Notes under the pieces: model-generated
Told to the model about the DNA's origin: nothing
Seen by the model: the letters and a program-made list of their open reading frames with translations, nothing else
Databases searched by the model: none
Source: an uncultured Desulfobacteraceae bacterium
GTDB lineage: Bacteria; Desulfobacterota; Desulfobacteria; Desulfobacterales; UBA5852
Reading direction: 5' to 3'
NCBI GenBank assembly: GCA_913060875.1
Contig: CAJXSL010000018.1
Coordinates: forward strand, 1-64,000
Length of the DNA stretch: 64,000 nt
In this document: positions 16,019-24,809 of the stretch, one piece after another
How the letters are laid out: every line of letters begins with the position of its first letter
How positions within the stretch are numbered: position 1 is the first letter of the stretch
Translations under genes and position numbers: made by a program

Positions 16019-18204
16019 TTGGCCGCCTCGGCTTTTTCGAAAAATCGATATTTGCGCAGCCCGTCCAGAATGCCGCCGGCACAGGACTTTTTGGCAAAAT
16101 AAACATGCTTGCCCTTGCGCAGGACGTCAAGCTCCGGGCTGTAATTGGCCACCACGACGGCCGAAGGCTCCCCGCGCAGCATCTCCTCGTCGTTGCCCGA
16201 GTCGCCGCACACGATGATATGCCTGAGGGGGATGTCCCACTTGTAGGCCAGAAACCGGATGGCTTTGCCTTTGGATGCCCGGTAGGGAAGGATGTCCAGG
16301 TACTGGTCATGGGAATAGACAAGGTTGTATTTGCACTTGCTGTTGAGCAGACGGTTATGGATTTCCGCCAGGCGGTCTTTGCCGGGATCCATGTAGTAGC
16401 TGATTTTAAAGCGACGCTGGGTATCGTCTTCCTGGTCGCTCAAATACGGCAGGCCCTGCAGGACCCGACGAATCTTTTGCGGCTCCCACTTGGCGGCAAT
16501 ATGGGACTCCCAGCTGCGGCTCTGCTGCAGGTGCGGCCCGTAATAGATTTCCGCGCCCACGGAAGTGATCAGGAGGTCGACCCCCGTGACCCCGTGATCT
16601 TCCAGGTGCTCCCGGGCGGATTCGATGGTGCGCCCGGTGGCCACGACGAAACCGACCGTGGATCGATGGGCCTTCAGTTCCGCCAGCAGATCCGCCAGAT
16701 GGGTGTTGTCTTCCCCGATCAGGGTATGGTCGATGTCGGTGACAAAAAGGGAATTCAGGCCTGTCAGGCGCCGCCCGATGGCATCCGTGGGTCTGGCCGC
16801 CTTCATATCGGCTGTGTCCGCCGCGGCCACGAGTTTTTCCGCGCGCTGCATGTACTGCCGGGCATGGCTCTCCCAGGTGTAGTGCTCCCGCACGTTCATG
16901 ATGCCGTTTTTGGAAAAGCGCTCCCATTTTTCCCGGTCGGCGACAATGGTCTTCAGCGCACCGGCAATTTGTCCCGGCCGGGAAGGATCCACCAGAATGC
17001 CGTTCCGGCAGTTGTCGACGATATCCTTGGGGCCGCCGTCGTTCGTCGCCACGATTGGCAGACCGGCGGCCGACGCTTCCAGGAGCGTCAAACCAAAGGG
17101 TTCGGTCAGGGCCGGGTTTACGAACACGCCGCCCTTCGCGGCGGCAATCCGGTAGAGTTCCGGAACTTCCGACTCGAAATCGTGCTTCTTGGGAATGGCC
17201 ATCTTGCCGTAGAGATCATAGCGATCCAGCCGCAAGAGCATTTCGGTGAGAACTTCCCGCTCATTGTCTTCCATGGTTTCGATATTCTTGCGGATGCCGG
17301 CGAAAACCGCCAGGTTGGCCATGGCCTGCAGATCCAGGTCTTCACCGTAGGCCCGCACCAGCCCGGAGATATTCTTGCGCTTGTCCGGACGGCTCAAGGC
17401 CAGGATGAGGGGCTTGTCCGGATGGAGAAAAAAACGGTTCAACTCCTGCAGCACCGAAGCCCGGGCAAACATGGCGGCTTCGTCTTTGTCGCCCTGGGAC
17501 ACCATGTCCCGGTAATAGGGGTAGAAACGCTCCACGTCCAAACCCGGGGGGATGACGGCAAACACCGGGCGGCCGTTGTTGCGGTAGAGGCCGTACTGTT
17601 CATCGATCTCCTGGCGCGTGCTGGTGACGATGAGATCGGCCTGGTTCAGCAGCTCTTCCTCCACGGCGATGCGGTGGTCGATCTTGTAGCGCCGGTTGAG
17701 ATCGGCCTCCCGAATCCCGTCGTCAAGCAGCTTCTGCTTTTTGACGCGCCCCAGGGAATGCCCCGTAAAAATGAAGGGCACGCCAAAGAAACGGGCCAGT
17801 TCCATGGCCACATAGCCGGCATCCGGGTAATGCCCGTGGACGACATCGGGAATGGCCCGTTCGCGTTTGATGAATTTGACGGTTTTGTCCACGAATTCGT
17901 CCAGATGCGGCCAGAGTAATTCTTTGCGTAAATACTTGCGCCCCCCGCACTGAATGCGGACGATACGGAACTTGTCATTCACGGTTTCGATGGGAACGGC
18001 ATAATCGTCCGACACGCTCTTGTCGCCGATCAGCCGGGTGAACAGATCGATGCGGCCGACGGCCTCCATGCTGCTGAGCTGACGGGCCAGCTCCAGCACA
18101 TAGGTCACCTGGCCGCCGGTGTCGGCATCGCGCCCCATCTCCAGGTTTTCCGCGCGGATCAGTCCGTGAAGGCTGAACATCTGGATATAAAGGGGTCTAG
18201 TCAT
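16015..18204 (-). CDS. bifunctional sucrose-phosphate synthase/phosphatase
   Basis: A 729-aa fusion. Residues 1-480 are a GT-B glycosyltransferase of the sucrose-phosphate synthase type (MFSLHGLIR, DTGGQVTYVLELARQL, HGHYPDAGY, FTGHSLGRVKKQKLL, and NPALTEPFGLTLLEASAAGLP with the donor-binding acids). Residues ~505-729 are a HAD phosphatase of the SPP type (VTDIDHTLIGEDN with the nucleophile Asp, VVATGRT, and VCGDSGNDEEM). It would make sucrose from UDP-glucose and fructose 6-phosphate. The true start is the ATG at 18204, overlapping the kinase stop by eight bases; upstream codons of the open frame are antisense-like and not homologous. Confidence 0.9.
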   Translation of the reverse strand: MTRPLYIQMFSLHGLIRAENLEMGRDADTGGQVTYVLELARQLSSMEAVGRIDLFTRLIGDKSVSDDYAVPIETVNDKFRIVRIQCGGRKYLRKELLWPHLDEFVDKTVKFIKRERAIPDVVHGHYPDAGYVAMELARFFGVPFIFTGHSLGRVKKQKLLDDGIREADLNRRYKIDHRIAVEEELLNQADLIVTSTRQEIDEQYGLYRNNGRPVFAVIPPGLDVERFYPYYRDMVSQGDKDEAAMFARASVLQELNRFFLHPDKPLILALSRPDKRKNISGLVRAYGEDLDLQAMANLAVFAGIRKNIETMEDNEREVLTEMLLRLDRYDLYGKMAIPKKHDFESEVPELYRIAAAKGGVFVNPALTEPFGLTLLEASAAGLPIVATNDGGPKDIVDNCRNGILVDPSRPGQIAGALKTIVADREKWERFSKNGIMNVREHYTWESHARQYMQRAEKLVAAADTADMKAARPTDAIGRRLTGLNSLFVTDIDHTLIGEDNTHLADLLAELKAHRSTVGFVVATGRTIESAREHLEDHGVTGVDLLITSVGAEIYYGPHLQQSRSWESHIAAKWEPQKIRRVLQGLPYLSDQEDDTQRRFKISYYMDPGKDRLAEIHNRLLNSKCKYNLVYSHDQYLDILPYRASKGKAIRFLAYKWDIPLRHIIVCGDSGNDEEMLRGEPSAVVVANYSPELDVLRKGKHVYFAKKSCAGGILDGLRKYRFFEKAEAAK

Positions 18205-19105
18205 GGTTGCCCCCGGTGGCCATGATGGCCCGGATAGGGTCATAGAAATCCGGCGTTTCCGCCACCGCCCCCGGCAGACCGCATATGGCGGTGGCCAGTG
18301 ACTGGGCTGTAGCCAGAAGGCGCCCGGCCGGCCATTGGTGCAGATAGCCGATGGCCAGCATGGCGGCGAAGGCATCCCCGGCACCGACGGTGTCCCTGAT
18401 GGGGACATCCCGGTCCGGTTGGATGTCGTGCCGGGTATGCCCCCAGAAGAGGGAGCTGCCGCGTTCCGCCCGCGTGAGCGCCACCATTTCGATGGCGTAA
18501 CGTCCCATGAGGACCTCCACGGCCGCCGCGCCCCTCTCTTTTATGGCGAGCATGGCGGTCAGGGCGGCCAACTCGTCTTCGTTGAGTTTGAGAATGTCCG
18601 CCGCCCGGAGGGAATGATCGAGGCTGTCGGCATTGAAACAGCCCGGGCGCAGGTTGATGTCGAAAAGGCATTTGGTTTCGGCCGATCGGCGGCCCAGAAG
18701 CCGGCTGACGGTTCGGGCCGCCGCCGGTGTGCGCTGGATCAGGCTGCCGAAGTAGATCAGGCGGCAGTCACCCGCCACAAACTGCTCCAGGGACGGCGTC
18801 GGTACGATAAAATCGTAGGCCACGCCGGGAAGGATATCGAACTGCGGCCCGCCCCGGGCATCGACGGTTACCTGCACTCGGCCGGTGGGGTGCTCGGCAT
18901 CGGTTTGCAGATCGTCCACCGGGAATTCACGCGACGATAAAAAATCCAGCACGGCCCGCCCCTCGGCATCATTCCCGATACGGCTCAAAAACCGCACCGG
19001 GCCATCGAGGCAGTGCAGATGGAAGGCAAAGTTGAAAGCGGCCCCTCCCAGGCGGCGCCCTTCCGGGAATATATCAAAGAGAATTTCTCCGATGGCGAGT
19101 ATCAA
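18197..19105 (-). CDS. PfkB-family sugar kinase (fructokinase-like)
   Basis: A ~302-aa ribokinase-fold kinase. The N-terminal GGAAFNFAFHL motif and the C-terminal DTVGAGDAFAAML motif, with its catalytic Asp, are both intact. Placed first in the operon with sucrose-phosphate synthase and sucrose phosphorylase, it most likely phosphorylates fructose so that it can be reused. The first ATG (19171) would add a non-conserved leader. The TTG at 19105 (start of LILAIGEILFD) has GGAAAGGA seven bases upstream and fits the family start better, so I use it; the choice is not certain. Confidence 0.82.
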   Translation of the reverse strand: MILAIGEILFDIFPEGRRLGGAAFNFAFHLHCLDGPVRFLSRIGNDAEGRAVLDFLSSREFPVDDLQTDAEHPTGRVQVTVDARGGPQFDILPGVAYDFIVPTPSLEQFVAGDCRLIYFGSLIQRTPAAARTVSRLLGRRSAETKCLFDINLRPGCFNADSLDHSLRAADILKLNEDELAALTAMLAIKERGAAAVEVLMGRYAIEMVALTRAERGSSLFWGHTRHDIQPDRDVPIRDTVGAGDAFAAMLAIGYLHQWPAGRLLATAQSLATAICGLPGAVAETPDFYDPIRAIMATGGNHD

Positions 19106-19412
19106 AACCAGCGTCCTTTCCAAAAAGGCTCCGGCAGAATGCATCCGTCCTGTTCGCTCAAGCGAAGCCATGTAAACGGGAAAATGTCGGCGGGTATCAT
19201 TCGCTGCCGAAGAGCGCTAAAACGCCATCCGGCAAACCCGACCTGTCGTGTGGTGTGATTGCGGATCGAACCAGTTGATCTTGCAAGGCAGTTCAGGAAG
19301 CATAATGGGGTGGCCGACAAATGTCAAATGCGGTGCAATGGAACCGGCCGCCCGGGGCTGTTCGTCCCGGGCGACCGCTTACCGGTACTGCGGGGGGGGG
19401 GGTAAAATAATA
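19106..19412. other. intergenic between sucrose operon and acyl-CoA cluster
   Basis: About 300 bases with no supported gene. It should hold the promoter of the sucrose operon. A run of 11 G at 19392-19402 lies just beyond the stop of the acyl-CoA dehydrogenase gene. Confidence 0.4.
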
Positions 19413-20576
19413 CTATAGCAGCAGCTTGGAAATGATTTCGTTCATGATCTCGGTGGTGCCGCCCCCGATGGTGAGCAGCCGGTTGTCCCGGTACAGGCGC
19501 TCCACCAGGTAGCCCCGCATGAAGCCGAAGCCGCCGAAGATCTGGACCGCATCGTAGGTCACGCGGTTGCTGACGCTGCAGGCGAAATTCTTGGCCATGG
19601 AGACTTCCTTGACCTGGTCGATGCCGGCATCCATGCGGGCCGCCACCCGGTAGGTGTACTCCCGGCTCACCTCCACCAGGGTGGCCAGCTCGGCCAGCTT
19701 GTGGCGGGTCACCTGGAAGCCGGCCAGGGGTTTGCCGAAGGCCTCCCGCTCTTTGGCGTAGCGCAGGGCCTCGTCCAGGGCCAGTTGGGCCGTCATGTTG
19801 GCCATGATGGAAAGGGACAGGCGCTCGGCCTGGAAGTTCTCCATGATGATGTAAAACCCCTGGTTTTCTTCCCCGATCCGGTTGGCCACCGGCACCCGGC
19901 AGTCGTCGAAAAAAAGTTCGGCCGTGTCCGAGGCCCACCAGCCCATTTTGCGCAGTTTGTTGGAGGTGGTAAACCCCGGGGTGCCCTTCTCGATCACCAG
20001 GAAACTGATGCCGTGGGCCCCTTCTTCCCCGGTGCGCACGGCACAGGTGACCTGGTCGGCCCGGCACCCGCTGGTGATGAAGGTCTTGCTGCCGTTGACC
20101 ACGTAGTCGTCGCCGTCGCGCACCGCCGTGGTCTGCAAACGGGCCACGTCGGAGCCGCCGCTCGGTTCGGTAATGCCCAGCGCGGCGATCTTCTCCCCGG
20201 CCAGGACAGGCTTGACAAAGCGCTCTTTCTGTTCGTCCGTGCCGTGGCGGATGATAGGCGGGATGGCGATGTCCAGCGATCCCAAACCGGCCACCAGGCC
20301 GCCGGACCCGGAGCGCATGAGCTCTTCGCTGGCGGCCACCTTGAAAAAGATGTCGCCGGGCGTGCCCCCCAGCTCCTCCGGATAGCCGATCCCCAGTATG
20401 CCCACCTCACCGGCCTGGCGGTAGAGATCGACGGGAAACGCGCCCTGCTCCTCCCATTCGTCGATATACGGTAAAATCTCCTTCTTGACAAAATCCCGCA
20501 CCGACCCGCGCACCATCTCGTGGGCTTTGGAAAAGTATTCCTGGCATCCAGCCCGGGCATTGAATTCAAGCGCCAT
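19413..20576 (-). CDS. acyl-CoA dehydrogenase
   Basis: A 387-aa flavoprotein that would introduce an alpha-beta double bond in an acyl-CoA and pass electrons to ETF. Signatures include ALGITEPSGGSDVA, the substrate/FAD loop VNGSKTFITSG and the C-terminal FGGFGFMRGY...IGGGTTEIM. The residue at the MCAD catalytic position is Gly, but a Glu is present in FQAERLSLS, where long-chain and isovaleryl-CoA dehydrogenases keep their base. That suggests a branched or bulky substrate. It is the most downstream gene of the minus-strand cluster, separated from the MaoC fusion gene by a long hairpin element. Confidence 0.9.
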   Translation of the reverse strand: MALEFNARAGCQEYFSKAHEMVRGSVRDFVKKEILPYIDEWEEQGAFPVDLYRQAGEVGILGIGYPEELGGTPGDIFFKVAASEELMRSGSGGLVAGLGSLDIAIPPIIRHGTDEQKERFVKPVLAGEKIAALGITEPSGGSDVARLQTTAVRDGDDYVVNGSKTFITSGCRADQVTCAVRTGEEGAHGISFLVIEKGTPGFTTSNKLRKMGWWASDTAELFFDDCRVPVANRIGEENQGFYIIMENFQAERLSLSIMANMTAQLALDEALRYAKEREAFGKPLAGFQVTRHKLAELATLVEVSREYTYRVAARMDAGIDQVKEVSMAKNFACSVSNRVTYDAVQIFGGFGFMRGYLVERLYRDNRLLTIGGGTTEIMNEIISKLLL

Positions 20577-20633
20577 GGCTTTCCCCTATTCATTAGATTT
20601 GGAGCAATTTGTGCTTTATTTAGAACCGGTATC

Positions 20634-20775
20634 GTGGACCTTCAGAAGGTGTAGATTTTGATTCGGGCCAAGGCCGCAGCCATTTGGCAACCGCAGGCGT
20701 AGTCCACTACGTCGAGGATTGCCAAATGGCGAGAACGCCGGCCGGGATCAAAAGATGCGCCTTCTGAAGGTCCAC
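20634..20775. repeat. long hairpin element (hairpin family, copy 1)
   Basis: Outer arms GTGGACCTTCAGAAGG (20634-20649) and CCTTCTGAAGGTCCAC (20760-20775) are perfectly complementary. Further complementary blocks lie inside (ATTTTGAT/ATCAAAA, GCCATTTGGCAA/TTGCCAAATGGC), giving a ~140-nt near-continuous hairpin with a central GGCGTAG...CTACG turn. Its edge touches the stop codon of the DUF35-MaoC gene. Confidence 0.85.
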
Positions 20776-21668
20776 TAATCCATGGGAACCGGCGGCAAGA
20801 CGAGCGCCGTCCCCTCCGCCACCAGCTTCTCATCCTGATTCGTCCAGGTCAGCACCATGCGCACCCAGCGCTTCTCTTCCAGTTTTTCCGTCACTTCGGC
20901 CGTAGCCGTGATCGTATCGCCGAAATACGTCGGCGCCCGGAAGCGCGTGTTGATTTCCAGAGCCACCGTGCCCAGCCCGGGCAGTTTCATGCCCAGGACC
21001 GGGGCAATCAGGCACTGGGGCAGGGCCCCGTGGGCAATCCGTGTGCCGAAGGGGGTCTGCTTGGCGAATACTTCATCCACGTGCATGGGATTGAAATCCC
21101 CGGAGATCCCGGCAAAAAGATAGACGTCGGTCTCGGTGATGGTCTTGGTGAAGGAAGCCGACATGCCCACTTCCAGCTCATCATAGGTGTAACCCATGGC
21201 GGCGGTCGCCTTGCGCACGGGACGGAAGCAGGCAATGTCCATGATGGTAGAGGTGGGCTTGCGGGCGAATTCGGCTTTGACCCGCAGGCCGGTTTTCATC
21301 TCACTCGGCCCCACACCGCGCACCACGTGCACCAGGGGGGTGTCCGCCTCGTCCAGCTTGATCAGGGCCTGGATATAGGGCGGCGGAAAGGGCTGGTGGG
21401 GCTCGGCGTAACGAATCACGGTAAACCCCGTCACCGTGCCGGTGGACTTCAATTCCACCCAGTTGTCCGCGATGGGTTTAAAGCAGCGCTCACAGGTGGA
21501 GCGCGGGGGCACGTACACCTTGTCGCAGGAGGGGCAGCGCACCCCCTGGATCTTTTTTTCCTTCTCAAGAGCCGTCAGGAACCGGCTGCCGGTCTGGCCG
21601 GCAAAATACTGGTAGGGCAGGGCCAGTTTGCCTTCAACCACGAAGCAGTCTTCTCTTCCGCTATCCAT
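20775..21668 (-). CDS. DUF35 (zinc ribbon/OB) fused to MaoC-type enoyl-CoA hydratase
   Basis: A 297-aa fusion. Residues 1-150 are a DUF35 unit: a rubredoxin-like zinc ribbon (CPSC at ~45, CERC at ~60) then an OB fold (VELKSTGTVTGFTVIRYAEP). Residues ~160-295 are a MaoC hot-dog hydratase with the catalytic Asp/His segment GISGDFNPMHVDEVFA and the IAHGALPQ helix. It should hydrate a 2-enoyl-CoA. In the steroid-degradation protein ChsH2 the same two domains occur in the opposite order and the DUF35 part binds the Ltp2 aldolase. The N-terminal DUF35 is the paralogue of the stand-alone gene at 27231. It lies 61 bases downstream of the synthetase fusion and is probably cotranscribed. Confidence 0.88.
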   Translation of the reverse strand: MDSGREDCFVVEGKLALPYQYFAGQTGSRFLTALEKEKKIQGVRCPSCDKVYVPPRSTCERCFKPIADNWVELKSTGTVTGFTVIRYAEPHQPFPPPYIQALIKLDEADTPLVHVVRGVGPSEMKTGLRVKAEFARKPTSTIMDIACFRPVRKATAAMGYTYDELEVGMSASFTKTITETDVYLFAGISGDFNPMHVDEVFAKQTPFGTRIAHGALPQCLIAPVLGMKLPGLGTVALEINTRFRAPTYFGDTITATAEVTEKLEEKRWVRMVLTWTNQDEKLVAEGTALVLPPVPMD

Positions 21669-21729
21669 AGGTTTCTCCCTTGCTTGGCGACCAGCGGCAA
21701 ACCGCTGGCCGCATCACTGCCTGCGCAGG

Positions 21730-24700
21730 CTATTCGATAATTTCAAAATATTTGATGTCCGTGATCGCGCCGACCCGTTTGTCGTTCCAGACCGGCCGCA
21801 CACGGGCCCCCCGCTTGACCTTGTCGAAATCGGTCATTTTGAGCTCGTGCCAGAGGGTCTCGTGATCCTTGCAGCCATCCAGCAGGAAATGGGCCGAGAT
21901 ATAGGGGGTCTCCCGGGTTTCACCGGTCAGGGGATCCGGGCTGGCGTAGTAGGTGATGTCCGGCGTGGCGATCACGCCCTCCGGGCCCACTTCCACCCAT
22001 TCCGTGGCCCGCACCCGGCATTCGGCGCAAACTTCCCGCGGCGGCAATTGCAGGCGGCCGCATTGCGGACATTTGTTGGCCAGGATGCGTTTTTCCTTGA
22101 AGGCATTCAGGAACTTGCCCATCACCGGTCCGGTGGCAAACCGCTGGGGGATGGAGAGCACCTGATTGAGACGCACCAAGGGCTCGGCTTCCTCTTCTTC
22201 GGCCGCGGCCGAGGGCGCCTGGTATTTCTTGAAAAACCGGGTGGCCTTGGTCAAGAGCCCCATGTCCCCTTCCACCTTCAGGCGGCCGGAGGTAAACGCC
22301 GTCATCCCGTCGAGCTTGCCCAGGGTGATGGCGATCCAGTCCTTGGCCGACACCGTGGTGGTCACCTGGGGATCGTGGAGGCCCTCCAGCACTTTCACCG
22401 TGCCGTCATTGGCCGCCACCGTCCACTCGCCGCCCCCCGTGCCGGTGACGATGTAGCCGTAGTTGGCCGTCACCCCGGCCACGCCGTCGGGGTTCACCCG
22501 GCTTTCCATGGTGCCGAAGATGTCCGCCACCGTCACTTCCGGGGCGGCGGCCGGCGGCTGGTATTTCTTGAAAAACTGGGCCGCTTTGGTCAGCAGGCCC
22601 ATGTCGCCTTCCACCTTGAGTTTACCCGACGTAAAGGCGGTCATGCCGTCCAGCTTGCCCAGGGTGATGGCGATCCAGTCCTTGGCCGTACAGGTGGTGG
22701 TGACGGCCGGTTCGTGCAGCCCCTCTTTGACCTGCACCGCACCGTCGGCCACGCACACGGTCCATTCGCCGCCGCCCGAGCCGGTGATGATATAGCCGTA
22801 GTTGGCCGTGATGCCGGCCACGCCGTCGGGGTTCACCCGACTCTCCATGGTCCCGAAGATATCCGCCACCGTCACTTCCGGCGCCGCTGCGGGCGGTTGG
22901 TACTTCTTGAAAAATTCCGCCGCCTTGACCAGCAGGCCCATCTCGCCTTCCACTTTGAGCTTGCCCGAAGAAAAGGCGGTCATGCCGTCCAGTTTGCCCA
23001 GGGTGATGGCGATCCAGTCCCTGGCCGCACAGGTGGTGGTGACGGCCGGTTCGTGCAGCCCCTCTTTGACCTGCACCGCACCGTCGGCCACGCACACGGT
23101 CCATTCGCCGCCGCCCGAGCCGGTGATGATATAGCCGTAGTTGGCCGTGATGCCGGCCACGCCATCCGGATTGACCCGGCTCTCCATGGTCCCGAAGATA
23201 TCCGCCACCGTCACTTCCGGTCCCTTGGCGGCCGTGGCCGGCCCGTCCAGACCCCACTGGCGCATTTCTTTTTTCAGGACCTTGCCGATGGGACTGCGGG
23301 GGAAATCGTCTTCCAGGATCTGCACGTATTTGGGCACCTTGAAGCCGGCCAGGTTCTCCCGGCAATAGTCCACGACCTCGTCCTCGGTCAGGCTGTCATC
23401 CAGCGCGATGATGTAGACCTTGACCTCTTCGCCCATGGTGTCGTCCGGGACGCCCAGCGTGGCCGCCTCCTGGATTTTGGGATGGGTGGCCAAAAGATTG
23501 TCGATTTCCTTGGGGTAGATGTTTTCACCGCCCCGGATAATCATGTCCTTGATACGGTCCACGATGAAGATATAGCCGTCATCGTCCATGACGCCCACGT
23601 CACCGGTGTGCAGGAACCCGTCGGCCAGGGTTTCGGCGGTCTCTTCCGGACGGTTGAAATACCCCTTCATGACCACGTCGCCCCGGATGCAGATCTCGCC
23701 GGGGGTGTTGCGGGGCACCTCCTGGCCGTCTTCATCCAGAAGTCGGACCTCCTGACCGGGCAGGGGCAGGCCGATGGAGCCCACCTTGCGCTGGCCGTCG
23801 CGCGGATTCAGGGTGCTCACACAGGTGGCCTCGGTCAGGCCGTAGCCCTCGACGATGGGAATGTCGAATATCTCCTGAAAACGGTTGGCCGTCTCTTCGG
23901 TCAACGGAGCCGCCCCGCAGATGCCGAACTGCAGGGAGCTCAAATCGTATTTCTGGCGGGTGGGATCCGTCAGGAGAATCTGGTAGACCGCCGGCACGGC
24001 CGACCAGAAATTGACCTTGTACTGGTCCACCACTTCCCAGAATTCGCTGGCCGAGAACTGCCGCCGCAAGACGATCTGAAGACCGATGCCCAGGGCAAAG
24101 GTGCACGACAGCATGGCGTTGACATGAAACAGCGGCAGGAAAATTAGGGCGGTCATCTTTTCTTCCAACCCCAGGGATTCGGTCACCCCGGCCACATCCG
24201 CCAGCACATTGCGGTGGGAGAGGAGCACCCCCTTGGGATTGCCCGTGGTCCCGGAGGTGTAGAAGATATAGGCCGTATCCTCTTCGCTGCTTTCGCAGAC
24301 CACCGGCTGATCGTTCCCGCCCTGCAAGAGATCATCGAAGGCGATGTGGCCTTCCCGGGGGGAGGCGCCGACCTCGATGACGGTTTCCAGATGGGGACAG
24401 TTCGGCCGGATCTCATCCAGGATGGGCAGGTACTGGTCTTCGATGATCAGCCCGCGCCCCTGGGAATCGTTGAGCAGGTATTCCACTTCCGGCGCCTTCC
24501 ACCAGCCGTTGATGGGCCCGGCCACCGCACCGATCTTCTGGATGGCAAAATAGGCAATGAGGGTTTCCGGGCTGTTCTGCACCAGCACGTGAATGAAATC
24601 ACCCTTATTGAACCCCTGCGCCTTCAGGGCATTGGCCAGGATATTGACCCGACGGCTGAAATCGCCGAAGGTAACGGTTTGGTCGTAAAACTGGAGATAG

Positions 24701-24753
24701 GGGGCATCTTTATACGTTTCGGCACTGCGATCGAGATAGGTCCCGATGTTCAT
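21730..24753 (-). CDS. acyl-CoA synthetase - three SCP2 domains - DUF35 fusion
   Basis: A 1007-aa protein. Residues 1-505 are an ANL-superfamily acyl-CoA synthetase (FYTSGTTGNPKGV P-loop, YGLTEATC, GFLHTGDVG, DRIKDMIIRGGENIYP, and the C-terminal Lys in SPIGKVLKKE). Three SCP2 sterol-carrier domains of 113 residues each follow (about 512-624, 625-737, 738-850), the first two nearly identical. The end (~865-1007) is a DUF35 zinc ribbon/OB unit (CPQCGRLQLP, CAECRVR) paralogous to the C terminus of the 27817 gene. I infer activation of a carboxylic acid with the product held on SCP2 domains and delivered to the thiolase-like partner. GGGAGG precedes the ATG. No known single protein with this full architecture comes to mind. 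Confidence 0.88.
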   Translation of the reverse strand: MNIGTYLDRSAETYKDAPYLQFYDQTVTFGDFSRRVNILANALKAQGFNKGDFIHVLVQNSPETLIAYFAIQKIGAVAGPINGWWKAPEVEYLLNDSQGRGLIIEDQYLPILDEIRPNCPHLETVIEVGASPREGHIAFDDLLQGGNDQPVVCESSEEDTAYIFYTSGTTGNPKGVLLSHRNVLADVAGVTESLGLEEKMTALIFLPLFHVNAMLSCTFALGIGLQIVLRRQFSASEFWEVVDQYKVNFWSAVPAVYQILLTDPTRQKYDLSSLQFGICGAAPLTEETANRFQEIFDIPIVEGYGLTEATCVSTLNPRDGQRKVGSIGLPLPGQEVRLLDEDGQEVPRNTPGEICIRGDVVMKGYFNRPEETAETLADGFLHTGDVGVMDDDGYIFIVDRIKDMIIRGGENIYPKEIDNLLATHPKIQEAATLGVPDDTMGEEVKVYIIALDDSLTEDEVVDYCRENLAGFKVPKYVQILEDDFPRSPIGKVLKKEMRQWGLDGPATAAKGPEVTVADIFGTMESRVNPDGVAGITANYGYIITGSGGGEWTVCVADGAVQVKEGLHEPAVTTTCAARDWIAITLGKLDGMTAFSSGKLKVEGEMGLLVKAAEFFKKYQPPAAAPEVTVADIFGTMESRVNPDGVAGITANYGYIITGSGGGEWTVCVADGAVQVKEGLHEPAVTTTCTAKDWIAITLGKLDGMTAFTSGKLKVEGDMGLLTKAAQFFKKYQPPAAAPEVTVADIFGTMESRVNPDGVAGVTANYGYIVTGTGGGEWTVAANDGTVKVLEGLHDPQVTTTVSAKDWIAITLGKLDGMTAFTSGRLKVEGDMGLLTKATRFFKKYQAPSAAAEEEEAEPLVRLNQVLSIPQRFATGPVMGKFLNAFKEKRILANKCPQCGRLQLPPREVCAECRVRATEWVEVGPEGVIATPDITYYASPDPLTGETRETPYISAHFLLDGCKDHETLWHELKMTDFDKVKRGARVRPVWNDKRVGAITDIKYFEIIE
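22204..23220. repeat. three tandem 339-bp coding repeats (SCP2 domains)
   Basis: Inside the synthetase gene a 339-bp unit is repeated three times (about 22881-23220, 22542-22880, 22204-22541). The first two units differ by only a few bases over most of their length, which implies recent duplication or gene conversion; the third is more diverged. Copy number could vary by recombination. Confidence 0.9.
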
Positions 24754-24809
24754 CTTGTCCTCCCGCGTTTCCGTTACGGGTTAGCATACGGTCCAAGGGG
24801 CGCCGGCAC

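Noticed and set aside
16105-17919. 604-codon plus-strand frame
   Set aside because: Antisense of the sucrose-phosphate synthase gene.
19392-19402. Run of 11 G as a phase-variation switch
   Set aside because: It lies outside any coding frame, after a stop codon, so slippage there would not switch a protein; a promoter effect is not evident.
21628-24147. 839-codon plus-strand open frame opposite the synthetase fusion
   Set aside because: It mirrors the minus-strand gene in a GC-rich region, is His/Gly/Arg-rich without recognisable domains, and repeats only because the SCP2 repeats lie opposite.
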